From NCBI GenBank assembly GCA_905160935.1, contig CAJHZI010000538.1, forward strand, positions 130,001 through 194,000: a DNA stretch of 64,000 bases, read 5' to 3'. Numbering within the stretch: the first letter of the stretch is position 1; each line of letters begins with the position of its first letter. The notes under the pieces are model-generated. The model searched no databases and was not told the DNA's origin. It was given only the letters and a program-made list of their open reading frames with translations. A program made the translations under genes and the position numbers. Shown one piece after another: positions 34,205 through 45,519 of the stretch. Source of the stretch: Enchytraeus crypticus (lineage: Eukaryota; Annelida; Clitellata; Enchytraeida; Enchytraeidae).

Positions 34205-34362
34205 ACGCTTATCTTCTTCTAGTGTTCTGCCAAGTGGCAGGTCCAAGGTACACATTCATACTCAGATTCTGCTTTCACGCTCCATAGAGAGCACTCCATA
34301 GATCAAGAATTTATTCTCTTAATAAAGAGTCACTTATATACATTCTATAGTCTATAAAGCTG
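34205..34362 (-). repeat. Dispersed repeat R2, minus, with AATAAA
   Basis: AGTGTTCTGCCAAGTGGCAG is the reverse complement of the R2 terminal hairpin, and TCACGCTCCATAGAGAGCAC and CTATAGTCTATA follow. The plus strand of this copy contains AATAAA at 34321-34326, about 420 bp after the NR5A stop. Confidence 0.75.
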
Positions 34363-34498
34363 GTAAAGCTAAGGTTAATGTCAGTTTCATCACTCGAAAC
34401 CGATGTCAGTGACGGGCGAGCCTAGGATTTGAACCCCGGACATACTGATCCGCGGTCGAGTATCTTACAGACTTCGCCACTGGCTCCAGCTATCAACC
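34358..34498 (-). repeat. tRNA-derived SINE S1, minus
   Basis: A nearly complete copy. The minus strand reads GCTGGAGCCAGTGGCGAAGT, then GGGGTTCAAATCCTAGGCTC, CTGACATCGGTTTCGAGTG and GAAACTGACATTAACCTTAG. It abuts the R2 copy, so one was inserted beside the other. Confidence 0.85.
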
Positions 34499-34509
34499 TA
34501 TTGAGTGCT

Positions 34510-34790
34510 TGATATTCCAACCGAGCGAATTTAAATATTTTTATTTCTATAGAGCGAGGCTGATAATTTCTGTCACATTCAGTGTTGATTCATTTTCTAT
34601 TTCATCAATTTTTTTGTCTAAATCGAAGTTATTTTTTCATTAGAACAATTTCGATTTTTTAGTAAGAATTTAATTACAAATAAAAAATTATTACATTTTA
34701 AATTATTACATTTTTCCCTTAAACAACTACGATCCAATTTTTCGATGAAGTTGTTTTTCATTCAGAGCTAAGTAAAGCAGCTTTACCTAG
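34510..34790. other. No feature recognised
   Basis: A very AT-rich stretch with AAATTATTACATTTT repeated twice near 34685-34715. Confidence 0.4.
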
Positions 34791-34794
34791 CGTC

Positions 34795-34915
34795 TAAAGT
34801 TAAACGTCTGTTTTCGTATCTCAAGGATACTGTGAGAGACGATATTTTTTCTAAGTCATGGCTTCCTGCTTTTCAGGCATGTCCTATACCAATTCAGCCA
34901 CACGGGCAATAAATA
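34795..34915 (-). repeat. tRNA-derived SINE S2, minus, diverged
   Basis: The minus strand begins GTGTGGCTGAATTGGTATAG (A box) with CCTGAAAAGCAGG as an anticodon-arm-like hairpin, and ends ACAGACGTTTAACTTTAG. The B box is worn. Confidence 0.55.
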
Positions 34916-35514
34916 TCATATATAGTCGATGGAAGTCATCTTTCCGTTTATGACTCTTATATGGTTTGAAATTTTTTTTGACATTATTTTAAAAAATTTC
35001 TTCTGTTAGTCTCTCAAACTCTTAATCCAGGATTGTAATTTCGCTACTTGTAGAGATTCCACGTGGTTTGGTAAATGCTATGTGACTGTTATGTGTCTTT
35101 GATGAAGGCCAATTTAACGTCGCTTCCGTGAAATACAGTGGCGAAAACCATTAGTCGCTCACATTTCAGACTTTCAAACGTCTTTCTGCATAGGTTGTGG
35201 CTATTCGCAAACTAGACTGCTGGTTCCTTCACTGTTGATAAAATACCATGTCAGACATAGTTAGGAGAAAGCGCTCTGTAAATGTTTCCGATTGATTAAT
35301 TGTTATTTTTCCATTATTAGCTATTAATTTTGCTACTCATTGCGTCCGCATTTAAGAGATATCCCTCTTCCTAGTTCTGTTTTGATTATTTGTGAATATA
35401 TCTGAACAGATTCACTCAATCCGGCACTAGCTATTGGCCTCTTCATGTAAATCTCTTACTTTTCTCCTCTTTCGTAATAAGATGATAACCTAAGTAAATA
35501 ATACTTGTAAAGCT

Positions 35515-35645
35515 TAGTTTAACGCCTATGTCCACTGCCACTAGGATTTTACCATTTACGAATCTGCAGGGATTTGAACCCGCGAGCATCATCGGCTTAT
35601 CAGGCAAGTGTGGCACCGACTTGGCCATCTAACTGGTGATGTTGA
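35515..35645 (-). repeat. tRNA-derived SINE S2, minus
   Basis: On the minus strand the head reads GATGGCCAAGTCGGTGCCAC, then GCCTGATAAGCCGATG and the B box GGGTTCAAATCCCTGC. The A box and a long variable region resemble a Ser- or Leu-type (class II) tRNA. The 3' end is GGCGTTAAACTAAGC, the shared tail. Other S2 copies lie at 40490, 51855 and 59395. Confidence 0.8.
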
Positions 35646-36079
35646 TGTTAAACTCGCATTCGTAAACCACAAGGGTTTCGTCAGATCTCTGGTTCGTTTT
35701 GTGCCTTGGCCCGGAAAAAATCAAAATCATACGTATACCTCATGGACGTAGTGGGCATTGAGTGCTGTAGCTCTCTATTATATTTTATATAGGCCTACAT
35801 GTAGATGAATTACTTGTTATTTTACCCACAAAAATTAGCCTTTCCATTTCAGGGTAAAAGACAAACAGTTTATAGAATATGAATATAGAGTAAAACTTTT
35901 ATTTTATATAAACATAAAAGTTTACATAACATTTTTACGAAAGATCTATCTTGCTGTATTTTAGCTGATTTGCAATTAATCAGACATTCATAATTACCCT
36001 GTGAATTACAACTCTTCCATTTATTAGTATCATCAATACTTTTATGATCTAATTCATTGAACCATTAAGAAAAAGATTT

Positions 36080-36310
36080 GGAACGCCTCGTGGTGCTGTG
36101 GGTTGAGAGCTCGCCTCTTGAACGAGAGGTCGCGGGTTCGAGACTGCGTAGCGACGTGGGTTTCTCCTTCGAAGGGAAAATAAAAACCTAGTCGTGTACA
36201 CTTGGTGGTGTCAGGCCGATGGATAGCCGACTTTAATGTTCCATTTCTTATCTAGTCCCCTCCGTGTCGACCTCGAATAGGGATTAACGACACGCTAAAT
36301 GGAAGTGTTT
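36080..36310 (+). repeat. tRNA-derived SINE, different family (S6)
   Basis: GCCTCGTGGTGCTGTGGGTT, GAGAGCTCGCCTCTTGAACG and the B box GCGGGTTCGAGACTG form a tRNA-like head. A body of about 150 bp follows, with a hairpin (TTCTCCTTCGAAGGGAAAAT) and the end AGGGATTAACGACACGC. It is the only copy in this window and is well preserved. The 3' end differs from the other SINEs. Confidence 0.7.
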
Positions 36311-36319
36311 TTATAGAGT

Positions 36320-38955
36320 GAAAGATAACTATCTTAAATATTTCGCTTTTATTGGTTTTATCTGTTTTGTGGAAAAGAAATACGATGACGCTGAATTTAG
36401 TGACTTCATAATGTAATGGAAATTGTAATTGATTGAGATAGATGAATTCTCCAGCGTCAAATACTGTTATTTCCAAGAACATTTGCGAATGCAATCAGAG
36501 ATAATCATACGGGTTTTTGTAGTTGTTAAAGCTTTATTTATGTCGCTTGTTTAAATTAAGCCATTTACTGTGTTTTTTGAACTTTATACCTCTGAGTTCA
36601 TAAAGTTATGAACTAAATGATACCAAAGGCATATAGTTAGATCGTGTGCTATTAATATAAAAATTTTCTTAAGTATTAACTTCGTTTTCTTCATTCGAAA
36701 GTATTAAGAATCGCCGTCAACGATATCAGTAAATCTAACGGATTGAACTGTGAATTTAACGTCTGTCTCTTAACTAAAAGGTCATATCGTAATCTTACTT
36801 GTAGCTTGAACTTTAATGGATTGCACGCTCAGGTTCGTGAAACGGGTTGCCTCTATGTACAAACATCTTTATCTCTAAGTGGACTGTAGTTTGTGATGTC
36901 TCAATTCAATGGTAGAATTATACAATTCGTATTTTGTGTAGTATTGAACGATATTTTGTTATCACAGTTTTGCGACGACGATCTGTAATGTTATTCGTGT
37001 CGTTGTTGCTAATAGAAATTAACGAATACAACTTCGGAAAATGTGCTTTAATTATTTTTGTAATTAAATTAAGAGCCTTAAAAACATTTATAAAGGTTCT
37101 GATCCTTCGTTCGTGCATTAAATACAAATTAATTTTTACTTTTGATGCGAATTGTGTAGTTTTGAACACTTTCCGGCCTTATAGTCGCTGTCATATTTGG
37201 TCGGCTAACTGTTAGTAATAATAATTACAGAAACCTCTGACAGTTAGGCAATTTAAGTCAAATATATCACTTATTGCATAGATTTAAAAAATATAATTTA
37301 CACAGATTATTGAAGGTTTTGACTTGGCTAAATAACTTACCATAGTTTGAAATAAATTTTATTGTACATCATTAATATATCAGACACTAGTAAAAATACT
37401 TAAATTTAGAATTTCAGACGTTACTATTTATTACTAACTTACTAAAATCTCTTAATTTGGTAATACACTATACTTGTGAATTAATACAATACAACGTTCA
37501 ATTCCTTTCTACTGTAACTGCGTCATTCCTGTACATTAGATAGTGTGAACAGTTTTTTAAAATAAAATTAAATACTCAATTAGTGAATTTACTATTAAAT
37601 GGTAAACGTAATATAACCTTGCCTAACGCTGTATAATGAACTAGTGATGATTAACGGTGTATAATGTACTGTGTTGTTAGAGGATCTTAAACAAGCATTT
37701 GATGCTTCCAAATCAAATGTGCTGCTATTTTAATAGTTTGTCATTTCGTAGGCTGGAGTGATTAAATCTAACACAATGTTTGAATTTAAAACGAACAATT
37801 GATTTGAGGTAACTACAGAGACCGCTAATTGTTAAGTTATCTATGTAATTAATTAATGTTAAAGTTTACCTTGAAAATGAGATAAGAGAAGCCTATTTAA
37901 TTACGCAATCAGCTGTCTGCTGTTTTCGCTGTATGATTATGTTTCAATGTACCATATGTAATGTATCATTATGTCTTCTATTTAATAGATGTCACTCCCG
38001 TTGCTCTTTCGATGATGTTGGAAAAGCCGTTTGCATTGCATCTTTCGTTAAAGTTTTGTTAATCTTGCATTACTTAACTTGTGGTCTGTTTATTTACGGG
38101 TAAATTCAACTATTAGAAGAGATAGAGGTTAACTTAAATGTCAGTGCAAGAATCCCCACTAAACATATTTTATCCTTTTGTAAAAATGTGGAAGTAATAA
38201 AACTACCTATAAAATGGTATAAAGAGTAATTCACTCTCCGTCTCTCTCTTTTGGATAATTCTAGAACTGTTAGGTATTAATTTAACTATATTGGTTGTTT
38301 TGATTTTAAATTTTTTACTGTTATTCTTTATTTATCGAATTTTATTAATTAATGGTTTGCATAATTGCATGAGTATTTGTTGTTACGTATTTGTTAAATT
38401 TGATACTGGTGGTGTTTATGAATTAAATGATAAGGAGCAATCTATGTAATTAATTATGTTAAGATCTATTTAATTGTTATCTTTGTGACAGTCTCTGATT
38501 CGCTACATTATAGATCTTCTAAACGCAGAAGTTTTGTTTAGAGGAAACATTTCATCTTTGTAATCGCTTTTAATTTACTGGTTTTGTAATCTAGATTTAC
38601 TCGATCCCTACATTTACACATTTCTGAGCGAGTGACTGTTAACATTTGATCCGCTTTGACATTTATAAATTGACGTTTTGCTTTCTAATGTTTTCAAATA
38701 TTTGTTAAAATTATATTTGAAGCGACGAGGGAAAGGTATTTAACTGGCGTAGACTCATTACCGAGCAACAATACAATGTGATCTTAGTCTAATTTAATGC
38801 ATAAAAATAACGAACAAATAAGGAAAATTCGTGTGTCGTGTATAGATACCATTTTCGACTGAATCATCAACGACTATTCAGTAATCTGCAATATACTCAA
38901 AGTAGATTCAGAATTCGTTTCCTCACCCGAAGTTGTTGTCATGGACGCAATATAT
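36320..38955. other. Long AT-rich intergenic stretch, no gene recognised
   Basis: About 2.6 kb with few repeats. There is a worn shared-tail remnant at 36752-36780 (GAATTTAACGTCTGTCTCTT). Overlapping open frames near 36918-37215 have a strange composition and no domain. It is the least repetitive part of the window, so regulatory sequence is possible, but nothing points to it directly. Confidence 0.4.
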
Positions 38956-38961
38956 TATGAT

Positions 38962-39105
38962 AAAGCTGGTAAAGTAAAAGCTAGTGTTAACGTAAGTTTC
39001 TTCACTTGAAAGCGATGTCAGTGACGGGTGAGTCCAGGATCCCGCACCTACTGATCCACGATCGAATTTCTTACCGACATCGCCACTGGCTTCAATGATA
39101 AGAGG
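38962..39105 (-). repeat. tRNA-derived SINE S1, minus
   Basis: The minus strand reads GAAGCCAGTGGCGATGTCGG, TAAGAAATTCGATCGTGGAT, a B-box region that has lost a few bases (GCGGGATCCTGGACTC), and TGAAGAAACTTACGTTAACA. Confidence 0.8.
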
Positions 39106-39109
39106 GATA

Positions 39110-40118
39110 TAAGTGGAACACAATACAATTTAAATTAAAAATCTCCCCGTAATTGACATGCTATCGAGCAGGAAACTGACAGTAAACTTGACTTCAGCAT
39201 TTACAGGATCTTCAGTGAGAGCGATTACATCTCTAGCTTTTACTATCGAATGTTTCTGTGTTTGACAGTTTACTCCATTATCCACATACCGGTTCTCTGA
39301 TTTACTAATAATATGATTTGCTGGTCGGCTTGCCTTGAATTCGACCCACCCCATCGGCGCTAGAAGCACCTCAGGAACTATGATTTCAAATTCCAAGACT
39401 TACTCTGACTGAGTCATCTGAGAGTCAGTCGGCCTGACTCGGCAGTCTGCATGTTCACAGACATTTAGAATTATTACAAGACAATTATAGAATTAAATAA
39501 TTAATATAACACGAATCTTAAAAAAATAGTAGAAAGGTGAAAAGAGGAAGAAGGAAACGAAACTCTAACGTGTGTGCGTGTGTATGTTCACCAATACGCT
39601 GGCGTAAGCCGAAAAGAGACCATTTTACACTGTGATGCTCTAAAATTAAAACGGACACCATTTTAAGCTTACTCTGTACAAATTTTATTTAGCATAGTAA
39701 ATGTTTTTATGTCTGCGGTTGTTCATAATTGACGTGCCATTATTAACAGCGTCATCCTAACAAAACATTTGAGTTGGTGGCCGCCTTAGTTCTGAAAACA
39801 AAATAGCAAAACCGGGTCATATTTATGGGTCCACATAAAGCAACGGCCCACGAAATGTCTGCGTCTCCATAGCAACCATTTCAAAAGCCACGATTTGATG
39901 GATGATAAAAATTATGGGTTGTGTGACGTGAATGAAAAATCTTGGTATTGAAATCCAACTTAAGAATCCATGGCAATAGTGAAATCAGAAAAGTAAGAAA
40001 TAATGAAACTGCAATTAATTTCTTGATTTTCTTCTTATCGGCAAGGCAATAGTTATTATTGTTTTCGTGTTTTTAGATTGCAGCGAGACGTCAGCATGTT
40101 ACAATATTATATATATAT
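39110..40118. other. No gene recognised
   Basis: An S1-like tail remnant (GAGCAGGAAACTGACAGTAA) lies at 39166-39190. A worn sequence with TCTGAAAACAAAATAGC follows near 39790. Nothing else is evident. Confidence 0.4.
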
Positions 40119-40119
40119 A

Positions 40120-40372
40120 TATATAATAAAGGTTTAACGTCCGTTTCCTCATCCAGGGATGATGTCAGGGACGTCCCCAACAGCACACATCACTACAGAT
40201 CAATTCACCCAGACCAATCTTCGAAAGAAATGTGGTGAGGTCCTAAACTAAAGTCAGTCCGCTGATCAAAAAATGGTCAAGGTAGGTTAATTATTTCTAT
40301 GGTGGGAAAAGGTAAATTTTAAGCTTGCTAGAGAACGTTGAAAGAGAAAAACAAGAGCGAAGATTAGCAGGT
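40120..40372 (-). repeat. SINE family S5, minus, longest copy
   Basis: On plus it starts ATAATAAAGGTTTAACGTCC and continues GTTTCCTCATCCAGGGATGA, GGGGACGTCCC-like sequence (GGGACGTCCCCAACAGCAC), AGCGAAGATTAGCAGGTAAA. It joins the parts that the copies at 18190 and 20760 hold separately and so shows that they belong to one element of about 250 bp. Confidence 0.8.
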
Positions 40373-40374
40373 AA

Positions 40375-40420
<46 letters not shown>
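40375..40420. repeat. (TA)n microsatellite
   Basis: A short TA run directly after the S5 copy, on the side of the element's 5' end. Confidence 0.85.
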
Positions 40421-40422
<2 letters not shown>

Positions 40423-40484
40423 CAAATAATAACCCACTAATACTGAGTGATACTAATTTGAATTTAGAAATAAATTCTAATTAA

Positions 40485-40605
40485 ATTTAACGTCTGTATC
40501 GTATATGTCAATGATACTTACAGTGAGTGTTGGACTTAGAGTTGAACCCCTGTCCTCTTGTTTATCAGCAAGGTTTGGTTGGTGATATGGGTCTTGTATG
40601 ATCGA
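40485..40605 (-). repeat. tRNA-derived SINE S2, minus
   Basis: The minus strand has CTTGCTGATAAACAAGAGGA, B box GGGGTTCAACTCTAAG and the tail ACAGACGTTAAATTTAATTA. The A-box end is worn. Confidence 0.65.
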
Positions 40606-40721
40606 GCAATACGATCAAAAATGAATACGATAGCTATAATGCTGTTGCAGTGCTTTATTTCTGATTGAATTGTGCCATGAACGTATAGGAATTTTGTGCC
40701 TTGACCTACCTTATGATTTTA

Positions 40722-41108
40722 CAATAAGCGAGAGAGGAAGAGGGAGGCAGAATGGGAAAGCGAAAGACAAGGAGAAAGAGAGAATGCCAAAAGCAATTAA
40801 AGAAAGAGATATTTAGAGAGAGAAAGAAATAAAAGAAATAAAAATAGAAAAAAGAGAAGGAATTATGGAAACTTAAAGGAGAGAGAGAGAGAGAGAGAGA
40901 GAAAGAGGGAGAGAGAGAGAGGCTTAATAATGGTTCTGCCTGCAAATTATTCAGGCTTTCCTACAATTGAACAACCAGACCTTCAAATACTTTACGGTAT
41001 ACTGCGCTTATCCAATGCAACTTTTTAAATATGGACCAACCTTAGCTCAGGAGCCAAAATCATTTAAAATTTCTCTCTCTCTCTCTCTCTCTGTGTCACT
41101 CACTCTCG
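40722..41108. repeat. GA-rich tract and (CT)n run
   Basis: Purine-rich sequence (GAGAGA, AAAGAAAT) fills 40725-40922. After a gap, a CT run with TGTGTCACTCACTCTCGCAC follows at 41070-41108. No element end was recognised beside them. Confidence 0.7.
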
Positions 41109-41109
41109 C

Positions 41110-42220
41110 ACTCTGTATGTAAGAACATTACATAGGCCTACACATTTAGATGAATGTGCGAAGTTGCTAAAATCACGATTAATGACGATCAAAAGTATCA
41201 TGAGCATAGAATAATCCTTGGCGTATAATATTACCTTTTTAAAATAAATTAAATAACTCTTACTTAATAATTTTAATTGTAATATGACAAAACTCAAAAT
41301 TATACCAACATAGGTATTGCTTTGCTAACTATCTACCATCTCTAGAGTTGGATCCATTAACTACAGTGTCGTGCAATTCCTGCACTTCCTGCTCCCAATC
41401 CCGTCGAAAAATTGTCACATTTCCTTTTCGCTTGCAGGAGCTCAGATAGAATTTTCAAAATTCCGTTAATTTACAGCCTAACGACTGCACTCCAGTAAAA
41501 GGAAATGTCAAATAACAAAAACAAGATATTGGCCTAATATATCCCCTCGCTCTAAATTGAAAGGTTCATCGCATCAAAAAATTTCAAACAAATCCATAGT
41601 GAGACTAATTTGATTACTACTCCTACCTGGATCAAATGCACCAGGGCAGTGCATTGCAAACGCTTCTCCAAAGGTTGCAGTCATGCAGTCTGATTGAAGT
41701 TAGACATTCCTATCTGTTAATTGTAAGTTTTTCATAAGATGACGAAATGGTTCAGAGCAAACAAAATTAAATTTATATAAATCGTTTCCAATTGAGAAAT
41801 TAAGTAATGAAAAGTAGGATTTATGAGCAAACAATTATATAATTAGACTTTTTAGGCATAGATATTCTTGAAATTAACAGCAAATAATTAGTAAGTTATT
41901 AAATAAATTAATAAATAAAATGCGTAAAATTGGGTAGGAATTTATATCTATATATATATATATGTCTAAATGTCTATATCTAAATAAAATGTTATGTAAA
42001 TGTCTAATATCTATCATTTTTTTTTTTTTTTTTATGTCTAAATTTAAATTACAAACAAGAGTCAAATAAGAAAATTATAGAAATTTTCCTTTGGGGTGTC
42101 AATTTTTAAGACTCAGTCTTTATATGGTGTACATCAAAATCCATTTTCTTGAAGCGCTCCTTATGTAACGGTTATATCTGTCATTTTTCATTAAAAATAC
42201 ACAATTCTCGAGCATTTACT
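41110..42220. other. No gene recognised
   Basis: AT-rich sequence with a 20-base T run around 42016-42033 and a short TCTATATCTA repeat near 41945-42015. Confidence 0.4.
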
Positions 42221-42222
42221 TG

Positions 42223-42738
42223 AACGCTTTCAGTAAGAAAATCGACTTAAATAGCTCGAGAAATGTTCATGGCAATAAGAATGCTACTGTCTCATTTTTA
42301 TTAGAAAATGTTCATTAAAAAATCAACAGCGTACTAGGTGCTTCAAGCTCCAAGGTACATATTCCAACGTACATACTCACAGTTCTCTCACATGTTTCAC
42401 ACGAATCACTCCATGGATCAACTAGTTAATATTTTAAACAGTTTTTTTTAAACGCTTTCAGTAAGAAAATCGACTTAAATAGCTCGAGAAATGTTCATGG
42501 CAATAAGAATGCTACGCTTTCAGTAAGAAAATCGACTTAAATAGCTCGAGAAATGTTCATGGCAATAAGAATGCTACTGTCTCATTTTTATTAGAAAATG
42601 TTCATTAAAAAATCAACAGCGTACTAGGTGCTTCAAGCTCCAAGGTACATATTCCAACGTACATACTCACAGTTCTCTCACATGTTTCACACGAATCACT
42701 CCATGGATCAACTAGTTAATATTTTAAACAGTTTTGGC
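42223..42738. repeat. Recent local duplication (A-B, A, A-B)
   Basis: Block A is about 63 bp (starting GCTTTCAGTAAGAAAATCGA) and block B about 165 bp (starting ACTGTCTCATTTTTATTAG). The order is A-B from 42226, A alone from 42453, and A-B again from 42516. I saw no mismatch between the copies. Block B holds a minus-strand R2 fragment (TCCAAGGTACATATTCCAAC, CACTCCATGGATCAACTAG). The identity implies a very recent event or an assembly artefact. Confidence 0.9.
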
Positions 42739-43032
42739 TTTATCCACAACTTAATATAGCCTATACCGCTGTAACACTGCGCATATATCTGTAACACTGC
42801 GCATATGCATCTGGGATTGTTCCATTTTGCCTTTCTCAGTTTCGGCTTAACCGCCCTTTACGACACGCGCAGTTTGCAGTTTGACTATTCCTCAGTGGCT
42901 CGTAGGACTACAGTATTTAATTACACATTTTCTCCCAACTCACAAAGCTCTTCACGTGCAATGTTTGAGTATAAAATTAATTGAACTTAATTGAAAAATG
43001 TAATATTAAATCTATGTTTTACTTGATTGGAA

Positions 43033-43168
43033 GTTAGCTGGAGCCAGTGGCGAAGTCGGTAAGATACTCGACCGCGGATCAGTATGTGCGGAGTTTAAAT
43101 CATGGGTTCGCCCGTCACTGACATCGCTTTCGAGTGAGGAAACTGACGTTAACCTTAGCTTTTTAAAA
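43033..43168 (+). repeat. tRNA-derived SINE S1, near-complete
   Basis: The clearest plus-strand S1 copy: GCTGGAGCCAGTGGCGAAGT, CGACCGCGGATCAGTATGTG, AGTTTAAATCATGGGTTCGC, GACATCGCTTTCGAGTGAGG and AAACTGACGTTAACCTTAGC. It may be close to the source sequence. Confidence 0.88.
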
Positions 43169-43409
43169 TTGTTGGAGGCCAAAAATTTCTATCGATACTA
43201 TTCAGTGTTATATCTGCTGATGATGTGGGTTTAACGTCAAGATCAGAGTCTCTTCAAGGCAGGAGCTTGAGGCTGCTTACCACGTCCCATAAAACCCCAT
43301 TGGCTAATGTATGAATTGTTCTGCATTATTTTGTGTGCTACAATAGTAATTCTGATAGAGTTACATAACCCCTTAGGTTTGCAAAATAAAAAAAGCAGAA
43401 TGACGCAGA

Positions 43410-43782
43410 CTCGTGTCATATTCGTCTCTGACAATATCTCCGATAGTATCTCTGACTATTCCTCTTACTGTGTCTCTGAATGTATCTCTGACAATATCTC
43501 TGACTGTATCTCTAACAGTATCTCTGACTGTATCTCTGTCCATATATCTAACTGTATCTCTGACAATATCTCTGACTTTATATCAAACTGTACCTCTGAC
43601 AATAAATCTGACTGTATCTCTGACAATATATCTGACTGCATTTTTGACTGTAACTCTGACTGTATCACTACAATATCTCTGACAGTATATCTGACAATTT
43701 CGCTCACTGTATCTCTGACTATATCTCTGACTGTATCTCTGACAGTATCTCTGACAGTATCTCTGACTGTACTTTGTATGTG
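43410..43782. repeat. Degenerate 12/24 bp repeat (TCTCTGACTGTA)
   Basis: About thirty irregular copies of a 12 bp word alternating between GACTGTATCTCT and GACAATATCTCT. The long plus-strand frame (43307-43846; Ile-Ser-Asp-Cys periodic) and the minus-strand Ser-Glu-Ile-Gln frame are repeat translations. Confidence 0.85.
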
Positions 43783-43849
43783 TAATGACTTATACGGCTC
43801 TTTATCCGTAAAGTCTAAAGCTCTTGGGTCTCGATGTTTATTGTGAAGA

Positions 43850-44765
43850 GCATTAAACCTACCTCTGCACTCTGGTGAGTATTGGTGACAAAAACTACAG
43901 TCATTGTTGTGCCTGTTTCAAATTTGACAGTTAAGAATTAATCCATTAGGGCCTAAGTATGTAATTACTAGCTATAGCTATTACTAGCTTAATAAGTAAT
44001 GATTACTTATTTATCAATGATTCATAATGGCAGGCTACCAGTTTACGTATGATTTACCCAAAACAAATTCGACTTCCATGTCATCGGCCTCTAGTGATGA
44101 GCTAGTCATTAGGCCTATATTGACACATAAGCCTATTAAAGTTAGACGTTCTTTAAGTTGTTCAGTGGAATATTAACTAACAAAATTCTGTTATTTTCTT
44201 GAAGAATAACCGTTTAATTGACTGACAGTAGAGCGGTGGAGAAGAATTGTATAAATGCGTAATTCGCTTCTCTACTGTTGGCTGGCTCTTACCTTACCCT
44301 AGTAGTATCGATTGATCTATTCTCTATTTGGCAATTATTCAACACGAAAACTGCAGCTAATCGATTTTTATATAGAGCTATTAGACAAAAAACAATTCCT
44401 TTTCCGATGACGAAGGTAAAATGGCAGAAATCCAGGTTTTATAATGTTAATGCACAAGACGATGATGAAATTACATCGGTCTATCGCAGGCCCGTTTCAC
44501 TGCGTTACTGTACTGCACCGAACAGTCTCTAAGTGGACCATTGCAATAATATTTTTGATCTTCAAAATTTCAAGCTCTTACTGATAGAGTACTAACGTTC
44601 ATAAAATGAATGAATTATTTATACAAGGACTATGAGAAGGGAGTGCATAGTATTTATTTATATAATTGCATAAAAGCATTGCTTTTCTGCACTCGGACTT
44701 CAAGTAATTCTAATGATATTTTCCAATGTAAAAAGAAATAGATATAAATAATAGTAATATAGATA
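43850..44765. other. No gene recognised
   Basis: An 84-codon open frame at 44278-44532 has ordinary composition, but no recognisable domain, splice context or homologue known to me. It may be chance. Confidence 0.4.
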
Positions 44766-44767
44766 TA

Positions 44768-45516
44768 CAGACTGGGGCAAAAAAAATCCCTTAGCGAAAT
44801 CTCAATAACTTCAACAAAAATCAAAATATTTGTACAAACTTTTTGGAGCTTCTAGAGGAGGAATATCTGCATATAATCTGCATATTTTGTGAAAATCTAT
44901 TAAGTAGTAACCAAATTACAACGTTTAAAAAATGCTAATGTCAATTTTAACAAGACTTTTTTGACCAAAAGTCTTAATAACTTCGACAAAGCTCTTAATA
45001 TTTTGTAAAAATATTTAGAGCTTCTAGTGGAGGACTTTCTGCACGTAACTTGCAAATTTAGTGAAAATATATTCAATAGAAACAAAAATATAACATTTTT
45101 ACTCGAAAAATGTTAAAATAAATTATAACAAGCCATATTTAAACAAAAGTAATGAAAATTGTCTTAAAAATTTTGGAATAATTGTAAGAGAATAACTAAT
45201 TTTAAACATCTTCTATTAGAGCAGCTAAAGAGGTAGTGTATACTTTTACTCCACCATATAAGTAAACTATCCTTGTCATGGTCGTCTATTTCTTTAGAAG
45301 GAACGACCGACATTTCGAATAGCGTTAAGATTGATTTTACCACTTTTCTCGCAGAAACGCTGTAATTTCGATACAATTGAATATATTTTCGCCAAATTTG
45401 CAGGATATACGCAGAAATTTCTCCTCTAGACGATCTGAAAATTTAGTTAAAATATTTGGAGTTTTGTGGAAGTAATTGAGATTTCGCTAGGGGATTATTT
45501 TTTATGCCCCAGTCTG
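44768..45516. mobile_element. Tc1/mariner-like MITE, 749 bp, TA target site
   Basis: The element starts CAGACTGGGGCAAAAA and ends with the reverse complement (TATGCCCCAGTCTG), and TA flanks both ends as a target duplication. The terminal inverted repeats continue past GCGAAATCTCAAT with few mismatches and are recognisable for about 150 bp. Inside, a module with CTTCTAGWGGAGGA and TGTGAAAATCTATTA occurs twice in the left half (about 44850 and 45015) and once inverted near the right end. No transposase frame is present, so it would depend on an enzyme supplied elsewhere. Confidence 0.88.
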
Positions 45517-45519
45517 TAG

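Noticed and set aside
35515..35645. Functional tRNA-Ser gene
   Set aside because: The A and B boxes are good, but the acceptor stem does not pair and the shared SINE tail follows.
43307..43846. 179-codon frame with Ile-Ser-Asp-Cys periodicity
   Set aside because: It is a translation of the degenerate 12/24 bp repeat and both strands stay open.
44278..44532. 84-codon frame considered as a small gene
   Set aside because: No domain, homologue or splice context is seen, and its length is compatible with chance.
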